This document shows positions 1 to 8,442 of a DNA stretch of 64,000 bases, piece by piece (position 1 is the first letter of the stretch; each line of letters opens with the position of its first letter). The translations under genes and the position numbers were made by a program. The stretch is from assembly GCF_900128895.1 (NCBI RefSeq), contig NZ_FSQW01000002.1, forward strand, positions 1,116,001-1,180,000, written 5' to 3'. A model generated the notes under the pieces. The model worked only from the letters and a program-made list of their open reading frames with translations, had not been told where the DNA came from and ran no database searches. Source of the DNA: Parasphingorhabdus marina DSM 22363 (GTDB lineage Bacteria; Pseudomonadota; Alphaproteobacteria; Sphingomonadales; Sphingomonadaceae).

Positions 1-839
1 ATGGGGATATCCACCTGTTCCAGTTTCTTCCGTTCCCGCAAGTGATGGGCAGAACTGTAGGCACGTTCAACCCAGCGCCAGCTTGCCGGACCGAGCCGCA
101 GTTCCGGTCGCTGCGCAAACCAGAAAAACTCGTCGGCATATCGCGCGGCATCGTGGGTCAGCAGGCCTTGCCGCAAAACTTCCGGTTCCAGGGGCTTTTC
201 GCTGACTTTCCATGCGCGTCTTCTGGCTCTGCCAAAGGTACACATGATTTTGGCAATGAGCTGCGCCGTCCATTCCGGCATGCCTCCGCCGACCGGCGCC
301 AGCATCGGCGCGCTAAGGATCACCGCATCAGGATGGATACGCTGTTCCGCCAGCGCCCGCATAACGAGATGGCCGCCCATGCTGTGCCCAATTACGATAT
401 GCGGACCGGGCCGGTCCTGACGCCAGCTGGCAAACAGGGCCGACAGGTCATCAACCCAGATGGCAAAATCCTCGATATGCCCGACATGCGGGTGCGGTCC
501 GCACCGCCCGGAACCACCCTGCCCCCGCCAGTCCACCGAACTGATGTTCCAGCCCTGACGATGGAAATCATGGAAAGTCTCGAGATATTTCTCGTAGAAG
601 TCCGCCCGCCCGGTCATGAACAATACCGATCCGCGACACTGCGGTTCCGGCTGCTGCCATTCCAGTTGTCGCATTGGCCAGCCGTCTGACGCGGTCCAGG
701 TCAACTCGTCAGCAGTATCGGGAATGGCGCGTCGATCGAACGCCGGAGCCTCGCTGTTGCTCAAAAACGCGCTCCACAGATCATGGTTACTATTTGGTAA
801 GTCATTTTTCCTAGAACGCGTCCCATGAATGGCGAACAT
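1..839 (-). CDS. alpha/beta hydrolase, lysophospholipase-like (C-terminus cut by window edge)
   Basis: The minus-strand frame stays open from the ATG at 839 to the window edge, so the C-terminus is missing. The translation contains the nucleophile elbow GHSMGGH, preceded by the RGQGGSGR segment typical of serine aminopeptidase S33 / lysophospholipase PldB-type hydrolases. Such enzymes cleave ester bonds of lysophospholipids or monoacylglycerols with a Ser-Asp-His triad; the Asp and His should lie in or near the part outside the window. The ATG at 839 overlaps the divergent prepilin peptidase gene by 15 bases, and no nearer in-frame ATG exists before the conserved region, so a non-ATG start further in is possible. 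Family call is firm; substrate is unknown. Confidence 0.8.
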   Translation of the reverse strand, partial: MFAIHGTRSRKNDLPNSNHDLWSAFLSNSEAPAFDRRAIPDTADELTWTASDGWPMRQLEWQQPEPQCRGSVLFMTGRADFYEKYLETFHDFHRQGWNISSVDWRGQGGSGRCGPHPHVGHIEDFAIWVDDLSALFASWRQDRPGPHIVIGHSMGGHLVMRALAEQRIHPDAVILSAPMLAPVGGGMPEWTAQLIAKIMCTFGRARRRAWKVSEKPLEPEVLRQGLLTHDAARYADEFFWFAQRPELRLGPASWRWVERAYSSAHHLRERKKLEQVDIP

Positions 840-1322
840 TTCATCTACTTGCTCTGGGTCGGATTGGCAATTGCGCTGATTACCGCAGCGATCACTGACA
901 TAAAGAGTCGGACCATTTCCAACCGATTGAACATCATGATCGCACTTGGTGCGCCGGTTTTCTGGATCGCAAGCGGAATGCAATTGTGGCCAGACATGCT
1001 GATACAAATTGGTATCGCTGCCATCATATTTACCATATTTACCGGATTCTTCGCGCTTGGTGCGATGGGAGGCGGAGACGTCAAACTGCTGGGAGCCATT
1101 GCCCTCTGGCTGCATTGGATCCCTCTCGTACAGATGTTGATCGTGATGTCGATCGCCGGCGGAGTCCTCACCGCGTTAATGATGATCCGCAACAGAATCA
1201 ACAAAACCCCTGGTCCAATAAAGGTGCCGTACGGAGTCGCAATATCATTTGCGGGTCTGTTCGTGATCTGGGGGGATCAAGCGACAAAACTATACGAACG
1301 ATATTTTAACCATTTTACTTGA
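825..1322 (+). CDS. cpaA: prepilin peptidase of the Tad/Flp pilus (CpaA/TadV)
   Basis: This 165-residue, strongly hydrophobic protein is an inner-membrane aspartyl protease that would trim the leader of Flp-type prepilins. The two expected catalytic aspartates are visible: Asp25 in the TDIKSRTISN segment and Asp85 in the GGGDVKLLGA segment, the latter matching the GxGD protease motif. The length fits the short CpaA/TadV type, which lacks the methylase half of PilD. It opens the pilus gene run on the plus strand, 75 bases ahead of cpaB. No flp pilin gene is present here, so its substrate must be encoded elsewhere. Confidence 0.9.
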   Translation: MNGEHFIYLLWVGLAIALITAAITDIKSRTISNRLNIMIALGAPVFWIASGMQLWPDMLIQIGIAAIIFTIFTGFFALGAMGGGDVKLLGAIALWLHWIPLVQMLIVMSIAGGVLTALMMIRNRINKTPGPIKVPYGVAISFAGLFVIWGDQATKLYERYFNHFT

Positions 1323-1350
1323 AAGAGAAATCTACCGCCATCTGGTCGTT

Positions 1351-1366
1351 TTTCGAATGATCGAAA
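1351..1366. promoter_or_regulatory. perfect inverted repeat between cpaA and cpaB
   Basis: TTTCGA-ATGA-TCGAAA is a perfect 6-4-6 inverted repeat in the 75-base gap before cpaB, 32 bases before its start codon. It could be an operator for a dimeric regulator or a small mRNA hairpin. Only the symmetry is seen; function is inferred. Confidence 0.3.
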
Positions 1367-1397
1367 CAGGTGGGGCATTCAGGAGGCGTGAGACGTC

Positions 1398-2357
1398 ATG
1401 GACAAGAAGAAACTAGTATTACTTATCGGTGCGCTGGTTGTGGCTGCGGTCACGGCCTTGCTCGCCCGGAACATGTTTGCCGGTGCATCAGCCCCTCAGG
1501 CAGAAGCCCAGAAGGTAGAGATTGCCGGTGAAGAGGTACTTGTTGCGACACGGGCTCTCCCGGTCGGCACCATCATCACACCGGAAAGTTTCCGCTTCCA
1601 GCCCTGGCCGGAAGAACTGGTTGAAGAGGCCTATTATCAGAAGGAAGGCACAGACGTGAATGCATTGAACGGTACTGTCGTTCGCAATGCCATCACTGCC
1701 GGCCAGCCTCTGACACGCGGAGCAATTGTCAGCCCGGGCGACCGCGGCTTCCTTGCAGCGGCTCTTGGGCCAGGCATGCGTGCCGTCACCATTCCGGTTT
1801 CCGGTCTGACCGGTGTCGCCGGCTTCGTGTTTCCCGGAGATCGTATTGACCTGATGCTGACTCAGACTGTTAAGGGACAAGGTCCGGAAATGAAGGTTTC
1901 CGAAACGGTCATCCGAAACGTTCGTGTTCTTGCCACCGATAACCGGGTCACTTCCAGAACCAATGAAGCTGGGCAAACTGTAGCAACAAAAACCAAGCTG
2001 GTTACGCTGGAAGCCACACCGAAAATTGCCGAGAAAATTGCTGTCGCGCAGACTCTGGGGACGCTGAGCGTTTCTCTCCGGTCGCTGGCGGACAGCCATG
2101 CGGAACTTGAGCAGGCCATTGCTTCCGGTGAGGTCAAGCTGCCTGAAACAGATGACCCGAACGAAGAAGCCGCGCTGATCAAGTCGCTGGCCGCTCGTCC
2201 TACCGCGAAGAAATCAACCTATTCTACCGGCGGTGAGGTCTCTCGCTTTGAATCACGCACTCCTCCGCAGTTGCCGGAGGCTCAGAAACCAAAAGGACCT
2301 GTCGTCCGGGTGTCACGCGGTAACGCGGTCACTGAAGTTGAGTTCGGAGGCAAATAA
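1398..2357 (+). CDS. cpaB: Flp pilus assembly protein CpaB (RcpC)
   Basis: The 319-residue protein has an N-terminal membrane anchor (about residues 6-24) after MDKKKL. A SAF-type domain follows, with the hallmark stretch VLVATRALPVGTIITPESF near residues 47-65 and a PGMRAVTIPV segment. CpaB/RcpC is a periplasmic factor that works with the CpaC secretin in Tad pilus export. An AGGAGG ribosome site lies 11 bases before the ATG. The stop shares one base with the cpaC start, which suggests translational coupling. The C-terminal 60 residues are Lys/Pro-rich and poorly conserved in appearance. Confidence 0.92.
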   Translation: MDKKKLVLLIGALVVAAVTALLARNMFAGASAPQAEAQKVEIAGEEVLVATRALPVGTIITPESFRFQPWPEELVEEAYYQKEGTDVNALNGTVVRNAITAGQPLTRGAIVSPGDRGFLAAALGPGMRAVTIPVSGLTGVAGFVFPGDRIDLMLTQTVKGQGPEMKVSETVIRNVRVLATDNRVTSRTNEAGQTVATKTKLVTLEATPKIAEKIAVAQTLGTLSVSLRSLADSHAELEQAIASGEVKLPETDDPNEEAALIKSLAARPTAKKSTYSTGGEVSRFESRTPPQLPEAQKPKGPVVRVSRGNAVTEVEFGGK

Positions 2358-3985
2358 TGACCATCCATTATAACACACAAGGCCGTCCTGCCAAAAAGGC
2401 CATTGGTGCTGCAATTGCTGCAGCCCTGGCCATGGCCCTCGCTGCCAACAGCGCGGTTCCGGTGCAGGCACAGTCCGCAAAGATCACTGAGCCAAACTCC
2501 CGGATTTCTCTGGCCGTCAGCCGCGGCAAGCTGGTCACTCTTCCAGCTGCAGTTGAGGATGTCTTCATTGCCGAGAATGGAATTGCCGATGTTCAGGTAC
2601 GCTCGCCGCGTCAGTTGTACATCTTCGGCAAAAGGAGCGGGGAAACCAGCTTTTATGCCACAAACGCCGCTGGCCGGGTTGTGTATTCTGCTGAAATCGC
2701 AGTGATCGGTGCGGAAATCTCTTCCATCGACCAGATGCTCTCGCTTGCCATGCCAAGCGCTGACATTGCCGTTAGCACAACCAATAATTTTGTCCTGCTG
2801 ACCGGTACAATTGCCGATCCGGATGACGCGGAAGAAGCAGAAAACCTCGTTCAGGCCTATGTGGGTGATGACACACGCGTGGTCAGCCGACTGAAAACCG
2901 CGACCCCGATGCAGGTCAACCTCAAGGTCCGTTTTGCCGAAGTCAGCCGGACGCTGGCCAAGGAAATCAACGGCAACGTTCTGACCCGCGACAATACCGG
3001 CGGTTTTCTGTTCGGTCTGTCTCGCGGCCGCAACTTTGGCACGATAACGGACTTCGACACCAGCGCTTTTCCGAATCTGGATGCATCGAGTCTTTTCGGA
3101 TTACCCACCGGATCCATTTCGCTGCCGTTCAACCCGAACACGGGACAATTTGTAACGCCGGGCGGAACGCAGTTCAATTTTAATCAGTCTTCGGGCTTGA
3201 ACACCATTCAGGCTGCCGGACGTCTTTTTGGGCTTGATATCTCCACAGCCCTCGACATCTCCGAACGCGTTGGACTGGTTACGACCCTTGCGTCGCCAAA
3301 TCTGACAACGATATCCGGGGAAACCGCAACATTCCTGGCTGGTGGACGTTTCCCGATCCCGCAATCTTCGGGTTTTGGCGAAGTTAGCGTCACATATCAG
3401 GATTTCGGTGTCAGCCTTTCCTATACACCAACCGTATTGTCCAATGGCCGGATCTCGATCCGTGTAGCTCCGAAGGTTTCGGAACTGTCTTCGGCTGGTG
3501 CGGTCCGGATCAACGGTTTTGAAATTCCCGCAATTTCCACCCGGGAAGCGGAAACCACCGTCGAACTGGGATCAGGCGAAAGCTTCATGATCGCAGGTCT
3601 GATGCAGAACAGCTACAGCTCGACTGTCGACAAGACCCCTGGTCTCGCGGACGTTCCGGTGATTGGCAACCTGTTCAAATCCGACGGTTATCGGAAAAAT
3701 GAAACCGAACTCATGATCGTGGTCACACCATATCTGGTGAAACCGGTCAGCGAGAATCAGATTGTCTTGCCGACAGACGGGTTCAAGCAGGCCAACGACT
3801 TTGAGCGGGTGTTCATGAACCGTCATACCTCGACGGGCACCGGAGACCGGCCGAAGCCGACCGTTGCTCCTCCCGTCGAAAGCGGACCGGCCATCAGCAG
3901 TCTTGAAGCACCTGCAAAAACCAAAACCGCCAAAAAGAACGGCAAATCCGGGGGCGCAGCTCCAGGATTCAGCTTCGATAACTAA
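2357..3985 (+). CDS. cpaC: Flp pilus secretin CpaC (RcpA), outer-membrane channel
   Basis: This 542-residue protein has a signal peptide ending near VPVQAQ (about residue 39). An N-terminal pilus-secretin domain contains the KRSGETSFYA segment, a short BON-like portion follows (NNFVLLTGTI), and then comes the secretin core with the VPVIGNLFKS and ETELMIVVTPYLV signatures of the type II/III secretin family. It would oligomerise as the outer-membrane gate for the Tad pilus. The tail (about residues 480-542) is a Lys/Pro/Ala-rich extension likely to be flexible. It starts inside the cpaB stop and precedes cpaD by 21 bases with an AGGAGA ribosome site. Confidence 0.93.
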   Translation: MTIHYNTQGRPAKKAIGAAIAAALAMALAANSAVPVQAQSAKITEPNSRISLAVSRGKLVTLPAAVEDVFIAENGIADVQVRSPRQLYIFGKRSGETSFYATNAAGRVVYSAEIAVIGAEISSIDQMLSLAMPSADIAVSTTNNFVLLTGTIADPDDAEEAENLVQAYVGDDTRVVSRLKTATPMQVNLKVRFAEVSRTLAKEINGNVLTRDNTGGFLFGLSRGRNFGTITDFDTSAFPNLDASSLFGLPTGSISLPFNPNTGQFVTPGGTQFNFNQSSGLNTIQAAGRLFGLDISTALDISERVGLVTTLASPNLTTISGETATFLAGGRFPIPQSSGFGEVSVTYQDFGVSLSYTPTVLSNGRISIRVAPKVSELSSAGAVRINGFEIPAISTREAETTVELGSGESFMIAGLMQNSYSSTVDKTPGLADVPVIGNLFKSDGYRKNETELMIVVTPYLVKPVSENQIVLPTDGFKQANDFERVFMNRHTSTGTGDRPKPTVAPPVESGPAISSLEAPAKTKTAKKNGKSGGAAPGFSFDN

Positions 3986-4006
3986 GTCCGACCAGGAGAA
4001 GATATC

Positions 4007-4609
4007 ATGCGTTTTGTTTCCATCGCCCTAGTCACCGCCGTCGGACTTTCTGTGTCGGCTTGTGGCAGCACAACCGCCAATCGCTCGGTTGACAGCGTTC
4101 ACCAACCGGTTGTTGAACGATCCCATTTCGTGCTGGACATGAACATGGACGGAGCGGGCTCCATCCCGGCGTCCGAAAGGGCTCGGCTGGCTGGCTGGTT
4201 TGACGCTCTCGAACTCGGATATGGTGATCGCGTATCTATTGACGATCCCAGTTTTGGCGCCAGCGCCAGTGCCAGGGCCACCGTAGAAGCTCTGGCTGCA
4301 GAATATGGTCTGCTGATCAATGATCTCGCACCGGTAACCGAAGGCAATGTGCCGGCCGGAACCGTCCGGGTTGTTGTTTCGCGATCCACGGCAAGCGTGC
4401 CGGGATGTCCCGACTGGAGCCATCGCAGTCATACCGATTTTCAGGGCAGAACAAGTGCCAATTACGGCTGCGGTATCAACAGCACAATGGCTGCCATGAT
4501 CGCGGATCCGGAAGATCTGGTCCGCGGCAATGCGGCTGATGGCGTCAATCAGACCCAGGCTTCCAAAGCCATCCGGGCCTATCGCGAACGTAAAGTGGGA
4601 GACCAATAA
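4007..4609 (+). CDS. cpaD: pilus assembly lipoprotein CpaD
   Basis: This 200-residue exported protein has a lipoprotein-type signal ending LSVSACGS, so Cys19 is the likely lipidation site. The body fits the CpaD family: the NYGCGINSTMAAMIADPEDLVRG segment near residues 150-172 is the most recognisable part. CpaD is thought to help place or stabilise the secretin in the outer membrane. The stop shares one base with the cpaE start, consistent with one transcript and coupled translation. Confidence 0.85.
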   Translation: MRFVSIALVTAVGLSVSACGSTTANRSVDSVHQPVVERSHFVLDMNMDGAGSIPASERARLAGWFDALELGYGDRVSIDDPSFGASASARATVEALAAEYGLLINDLAPVTEGNVPAGTVRVVVSRSTASVPGCPDWSHRSHTDFQGRTSANYGCGINSTMAAMIADPEDLVRGNAADGVNQTQASKAIRAYRERKVGDQ

Positions 4610-5892
4610 TGAACGCTCCTTGGAAACCAGGATCAATTAACGGCCGGGACCTGTTCTCCGCCTATGTATGCGACGACGATACACTGGATATTCTCCGGCC
4701 CGTTGTCGAAGAAATGGGCTGGCCCGTGGACAAATGTCACAAGGGCGGACTTCGCAATGCCGTGCAATCGCTGTCGGTCGCTGCAAGTCCGAACATCCTG
4801 CTGGTCGATCTGTCGGAATCAGGTGACCCGCTGAGCGATATCAACTCGCTGGCTGAAGTATGCGAACCCGGAACTGTTGTTGTTGCCATGGGCCAGGTCA
4901 ATGACGTTCGGTTGTACCGCGATCTTATCGTCAGCGGCCTGCAGGACTATTTGCTCAAGCCATTCAGTCCCGAACAGCTGCGTGATGTTCTGAGCCAGGC
5001 AAATGCCGTGCTCAACGCACCAAAAACGGATGAGGTAGCAAGCGAGAAGCCCCATGTTTCCACGGCGGTCATTGGAACCCGTGGCGGCGTAGGTGCCTCT
5101 ACGATTGCGACCTCTCTCGCATGGTTGCTGAGCCAGGATCGCGAACGTCTCACGGCACTTCTTGACCTCGACGTCCATTTCGGAACCGGTGCGCTTGCGC
5201 TGGACCTCGAACCGGGCCGGGGACTGACCGATGCTATTGACAACCCAAGCCGGATTGACGGGCTGTTCATCGAACGGGCCATGATCAAGGCAAATGAGAA
5301 ACTGTCTCTGCTTTCCGCCGAGGCACCGATTAATTCGCCAATGATGACTGACGGCACGGCATTTTTCCAGCTGCAGGAAGAATTTCGGGCAGCTTTTGAA
5401 TGCACCGTCATCGATCTCCCGCGGGAAATGCTGATCAGTTATCCGCACCTTCTGGGTGATGTGAATGCCACCGTCATCGTGACGGAGCTGACGCTTGCTT
5501 CCGCACGAGACGCTATCCGTCTCCTGTCCTGGCTGAAATCACACGCTGCACAAAGCAAGGTGATCGTGGTTGCCAACAAGGTGCAGTCGGGTGGCCTCGA
5601 AATTTCCAGACAGGATTTCGAAGCATCGATCGAACGCAAGATTGACATTGTCATTCCTGCAGATCCGAAGACTGCCGCACAGGCGGCCAAGCTCGGGCAG
5701 GCCTTTGTCGAAGCTGGCAAGTCCAGCAAGGCTTCCGCGAAAATCGTGGAACTGGCTGATCAGGTGCTTGGAGCCGTTGACGGCAATGAAGACGAGACAG
5801 GCGGACAGGCAAAAGCGTCGCTGATGGACAAACTGAACATCAAGTCGCTCCTGCCTTCCAAGAAAAAAGCGGTGGAACAGGACGCTGAATAA
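4609..5892 (+). CDS. cpaE: pilus assembly ATPase CpaE (TadZ), MinD/ParA-like
   Basis: The 427-residue protein has two parts. Residues about 15-130 form a degenerate response-receiver-like domain (ILLVDLSESGD, then DYLLKPFSPEQL). Residues about 145-400 form a MinD/ParA-type ATPase with the deviant Walker A segment TRGGVGASTIA and the LLDLDVHFGTGAL Walker A'/switch region. CpaE/TadZ proteins place the pilus machine at a cell pole. The next pilus gene in most Tad loci, cpaF/tadA (the motor ATPase), is absent: only 42 non-coding bases separate this stop from tadB. Confidence 0.92.
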   Translation: MNAPWKPGSINGRDLFSAYVCDDDTLDILRPVVEEMGWPVDKCHKGGLRNAVQSLSVAASPNILLVDLSESGDPLSDINSLAEVCEPGTVVVAMGQVNDVRLYRDLIVSGLQDYLLKPFSPEQLRDVLSQANAVLNAPKTDEVASEKPHVSTAVIGTRGGVGASTIATSLAWLLSQDRERLTALLDLDVHFGTGALALDLEPGRGLTDAIDNPSRIDGLFIERAMIKANEKLSLLSAEAPINSPMMTDGTAFFQLQEEFRAAFECTVIDLPREMLISYPHLLGDVNATVIVTELTLASARDAIRLLSWLKSHAAQSKVIVVANKVQSGGLEISRQDFEASIERKIDIVIPADPKTAAQAAKLGQAFVEAGKSSKASAKIVELADQVLGAVDGNEDETGGQAKASLMDKLNIKSLLPSKKKAVEQDAE

Positions 5893-5934
5893 GCGGCCTG
5901 TACCATCATTTTTTTGAAATTGGGGATCTAAGCA

Positions 5935-6906
5935 ATGGACATAATGCAGGTAGCGATTATCGGAGCAGGAACCCTGGCGTGCCTGCTGCTGCTCATCTTT
6001 GCATTTGCCGGTCCGTCGCAGGCCAAGGCGCAGGCAAAGAGGCTCGATCAGGTCAAGTTCCGCCACTCCGACAGCGCCAACGTCAAGGTTGAAGCGCAAA
6101 TGAAAAAGGCGCTGAGTGCGCGTCGCAAGCAACGGCGTCCGGTTGGCGACAACATGACCCGTATGGAAGCGCTGGCCATCCGGCTCGAAAAGACTGGCAA
6201 TGACTGGCAAATCTCGCACTTTGTATATGTGTGTCTGGGTCTGTTTCTGCTCACCGCAGCAGGATTGTTCGTCAACGGTGCACCCCTTTTGCTGTGCCTG
6301 TTTGTCGGACTGGCAGTTGGCATCGGGCTGCCACATCTGGTGGTCGGATTTCTGATCAGCCGGCGAGTCAACCGGTTTACTGCCAATTTTCCCGACGCCA
6401 TTGAGCTGCTGGTGCGTGGTTTGCGGTCCGGTTTGCCGGTCACCGAGACCATCGGCGTTGTTGCGAAAGAAATCGAGGGGCCGGTCGGAGAAGAATTCCA
6501 GAAGGTGGTTGACCGGATCAAGATCGGTAACACCATGGAGGATGCACTCCAGGAAAGTGCCAAGCGCCTCGACACGCCGGAATTCAAGTTTTTCTGCATC
6601 ACCATCGCGATCCAGCGCGAGACCGGTGGTAACCTGGCAGAGACCCTGTCCAATCTGGCCGATGTTCTGCGCAAGCGCGGACAAATGAAGCTGAAAATCA
6701 AGGCCATGTCTTCGGAATCGAAGGCTTCAGCCTATATCGTGGGTTCCTTGCCATTCATCGTTTTCGGCCTCGTCTGGTCGGTTAATCCCAACTACATCGC
6801 CGGCTTTTTCTATGAAGAACGGTTGATCATCGCGGGACTTGGCGGACTCACCTGGATGAGCATCGGTGTGTTCATCATGGCCAAAATGGTCAATTTCGAA
6901 ATCTAG
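5935..6906 (+). CDS. tadB: Tad pilus inner-membrane platform protein TadB
   Basis: This 323-residue type II secretion F-domain protein has transmembrane segments near residues 5-27, 95-140 and at the C-terminus. The cytoplasmic F domain sits between, with FPDAIELLVRGLRSGLPV and RETGGNLAETLSNLADVLR as family signatures. TadB and TadC form the membrane platform on which the motor ATPase acts. A GGGG ribosome site lies 12 bases before the ATG. It follows cpaE directly rather than cpaF, which is unusual for this gene order. Confidence 0.92.
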   Translation: MDIMQVAIIGAGTLACLLLLIFAFAGPSQAKAQAKRLDQVKFRHSDSANVKVEAQMKKALSARRKQRRPVGDNMTRMEALAIRLEKTGNDWQISHFVYVCLGLFLLTAAGLFVNGAPLLLCLFVGLAVGIGLPHLVVGFLISRRVNRFTANFPDAIELLVRGLRSGLPVTETIGVVAKEIEGPVGEEFQKVVDRIKIGNTMEDALQESAKRLDTPEFKFFCITIAIQRETGGNLAETLSNLADVLRKRGQMKLKIKAMSSESKASAYIVGSLPFIVFGLVWSVNPNYIAGFFYEERLIIAGLGGLTWMSIGVFIMAKMVNFEI

Positions 6907-6922
6907 GCGGGGAGCAGGGAAT

Positions 6923-7936
6923 ATGACAAATTTAGCTATTGCTGCTGCCGCTACGACGGGTGGACCAACGTTGCTGGGCATTGATGTGCTCTGGGTGGCA
7001 ACCATTTTGGCCGCCGTCGCAACGATGGCCGTCTGCTTTGCAATCTATGCCGCCGTCACGGTCCGCGATCCCATGGCCAAACGGGTCAAATCCCTGAACG
7101 AACGCCGCGAGCAGCTCAAGGCCGGAATCACGGCCTCGACTACCAAGAAGCGTGCGAAGATCGTCCGTCAGAATGACACCACCGACAGGATGCGCGGCAT
7201 ATTGCAGTCGATGAAAGTCCTGCAGGATGACCAGCTGTCCGAAGCCCAGCAAAAGCTGGCTCAGGCGGGAATTCGCTCCAAAGATCTGGCCTATGCAGTC
7301 ATTTTCAGCCGGCTCGTTCTTCCGATCGTGCTCGGCGGGGGTGCGGCCCTGGCCATATATGGCCTTGGTTATCTTCCGGACTATTCGCCGATTCAAAAAT
7401 TCGGTGTTTTCGCCGGTGCCACCATTGCCGGTTACAAGGGCGCAGACGTCTATGTCGGTAATCTCATTGCCAAGCGAACCGATCTCATTCGCAAAGGTCT
7501 GCCGGACGCCATTGACCTTCTGGTCATTTGTGCGGAAGCCGGTCTGACGGTTGACTCGGCATTTGCGCGGGTTTCGAAAGAACTCGGTGATGCCTATCCT
7601 GAACTGGCGGACGAATTCTCGCTGACATCCATCGAACTGGGTTTTCTTACCGAACGTCGCCAGGCGTTTGAGAACCTCGCCTATCGCGTTGCTCTCGAGC
7701 ATGTCAAAGGCGTCGTGACAACAATGATCCAGACTGAAAAATACGGTACGCCGCTGGCTTCGGCCCTGCGTGTCCTGTCGGCAGAATTCCGGAATGATCG
7801 CATGATGCGCGCCGAAGAAAAAGCGGCCCGCCTGCCAGCGATCATGACTATTCCACTGATTTTGTTCATTCTGCCAGTGCTGTTTATCGTGATCCTCGGG
7901 CCGGCAGCCTGCTCGATCTCCGACGCCCTGCTTTAG
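6923..7936 (+). CDS. tadC: Tad pilus inner-membrane platform protein TadC
   Basis: The start chosen is the ATG at 6923, which has a GGGGAGCAGGGA ribosome-site region just upstream. An in-frame start at 6866 would run back into tadB. The 337-residue product is a second F-domain membrane protein, with KGLPDAIDLLVICAEAGLTVDSAF and YGTPLASALRVLSAEFR as characteristic segments and a C-terminal hydrophobic helix. It closes the pilus run and is followed by a strong terminator 27 bases later. Confidence 0.92.
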   Translation: MTNLAIAAAATTGGPTLLGIDVLWVATILAAVATMAVCFAIYAAVTVRDPMAKRVKSLNERREQLKAGITASTTKKRAKIVRQNDTTDRMRGILQSMKVLQDDQLSEAQQKLAQAGIRSKDLAYAVIFSRLVLPIVLGGGAALAIYGLGYLPDYSPIQKFGVFAGATIAGYKGADVYVGNLIAKRTDLIRKGLPDAIDLLVICAEAGLTVDSAFARVSKELGDAYPELADEFSLTSIELGFLTERRQAFENLAYRVALEHVKGVVTTMIQTEKYGTPLASALRVLSAEFRNDRMMRAEEKAARLPAIMTIPLILFILPVLFIVILGPAACSISDALL

Positions 7937-7962
7937 CGGAAACAGGCAATCAAACAAAAAGG

Positions 7963-7991
7963 GAGCGGCTTTCAACAGCCGCTCTTTTTTT
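7963..7991. terminator. intrinsic terminator shared by tadC and the MarR gene
   Basis: GAGCGGCT-TTCAAC-AGCCGCTC is a perfect 8-base stem with a 6-base loop, followed by seven T on the plus strand and preceded by five A, so it can work in both directions. It sits between convergent tadC and the MarR gene, and the stop codon of the MarR gene (7990-7992) overlaps the T tract. Confidence 0.9.
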
Positions 7992-8433
7992 ATCCGGAAG
8001 CGATATCGTCAGCAGATTGTTTGATTTTCCCGAGAAAGGCAGACAATTGCTTTTGCTCCCCATCGGACAGGACAGACATGATTTTCTTTTCCATTGTCTC
8101 GGCAGCAGGCATGATCTGGTCGTACAGGTCACGACCGGTATCGCTCAACATGAGATGATGCGAACGGCCATCGGCACTGTTCGGACTGCGCCCGAGCAAA
8201 GCCCGGTCGACTAGCGTCTTCACCGCGCGGTTCACCGTTACCTTGTCCATCAGGGTGGCTTCCACCAGCTGTCGCTGCGTGGCATTGCCGCGATTTCCCA
8301 GGACTGCCATGACACGCCATTCAGGGATCTTCAGGCCGAAGCGGCTTTTATACTCGCGCGCGATCAGGTCACTCACCGCGTTGGACGCAGTGGACAGCTG
8401 GTATGGAATAAAATCATCTAAATTGGTGACCAT
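7990..8433 (-). CDS. MarR family transcriptional regulator
   Basis: This 147-residue protein has the MarR winged-helix layout: a helical dimerisation N-terminus, a recognition region (ATQRQLVEATLMDKVTVNRAVKTLVDRALL, about residues 50-80), and the wing with NSADGRSHHLMLSDTGRDLYD. MarR proteins are dimeric repressors released by small, often aromatic, ligands. It lies 9 bases downstream of the TonB receptor gene on the same strand, behind maiA, so it may regulate that run. Ligand unknown. Confidence 0.88.
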   Translation of the reverse strand: MVTNLDDFIPYQLSTASNAVSDLIAREYKSRFGLKIPEWRVMAVLGNRGNATQRQLVEATLMDKVTVNRAVKTLVDRALLGRSPNSADGRSHHLMLSDTGRDLYDQIMPAAETMEKKIMSVLSDGEQKQLSAFLGKIKQSADDIASG

Positions 8434-8442
8434 GGGTAATAT

